Shown: positions 5,258 to 5,277 of the stretch, in pieces
Layout of the letters: each line of letters begins with the position of its first letter
How positions within the stretch are numbered: position 1 is the stretch's first letter
From: Christensenella sp. UBA1252
GTDB lineage: Bacteria > Bacillota > Clostridia > Christensenellales > CAG-1252
Direction of reading: 5' to 3'
Assembly: GCA_002308575.1 (NCBI GenBank)
Contig: DBVY01000010.1
Location: 10,091 to 15,367 of the forward strand
Length of the DNA: 5,277 nt
Notes under the pieces: model-generated
The model's input: only the letters and a program-made list of their open reading frames with translations
Told to the model about the DNA's origin: nothing
The model's database searches: none
Made by a program: the position numbers and the translations under genes

Positions 5258-5277
5258 GGGGGTGTAGCTCAACTGGT
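5258..5277 (+). tRNA. 5' part of a tRNA, cut by the right edge
   Basis: The last 20 bases read as a tRNA start: a seven-base acceptor strand GGGGGTG (5258-5264), T8 and A9, the D-stem strand GCTC (5267-5270), and a D loop AACTGGT that runs off the window. The promoter just upstream fits. The anticodon lies outside, so the isotype cannot be assigned. Confidence 0.85.

Overview
The window looks like a chromosomal segment of about 50% GC from a low-GC-type Gram-positive, most likely an uncultured member of the Clostridia. This rests on purine-rich GGGAG/GGAGG ribosome binding sites at most starts, near-consensus sigma-A-type promoters, a strong intrinsic terminator, the standard genetic code (UGA is used as a stop), and protein types that I recall from Clostridia. 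That recall has not been checked against a database. No mobile element, CRISPR array, phage gene or recognisable defence system is visible. Six protein genes, one of them cut by the left edge, and the first 20 bases of a tRNA fill the window. No gap between genes exceeds about 205 bases.

Layout from left to right: (1) A GT4-type glycosyltransferase on the minus strand (GT-A) runs off the left edge after 348 codons. (2) A 120-bp divergent intergenic region carries two face-to-face sigma-A-type promoters whose -10 boxes overlap. One drives GT-A to the left, the other drives a six-helix membrane protein (HdeD/DUF308-like) to the right. (3) A symmetric hairpin flanked by an A run and a T run serves both this membrane-protein gene and the convergent minus-strand unit. 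(4) That minus-strand unit encodes an HTH regulator with a C-terminal membrane domain, followed by a DEDDh 3'-5' exonuclease whose start overlaps the regulator's stop (TGATG). The regulator's promoter lies so close to its start codon that the mRNA should have almost no leader. (5) A 204-bp divergent intergenic region follows. (6) A plus-strand operon encodes a second GT4 glycosyltransferase (GT-B), a clear paralogue of GT-A, and a PlsC-like acyltransferase whose start overlaps the GT-B stop (TAATG). (7) A strong promoter with an extended -10 drives a tRNA cut by the right edge.

The common theme is the membrane. Two paralogous glycosyltransferases with nearly identical ribosome-binding leaders and a lipid acyltransferase suggest glycolipid or lipid-anchored glycan synthesis in the cell envelope. 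Between them sit a small membrane protein of unknown role and a regulator-exonuclease pair whose link to this pathway is unproven. The most informative features are the overlapping divergent promoters, the near-leaderless regulator coupled to an exonuclease, and the non-canonical catalytic motif spacing of the acyltransferase. I did not find a clearly new biological system.
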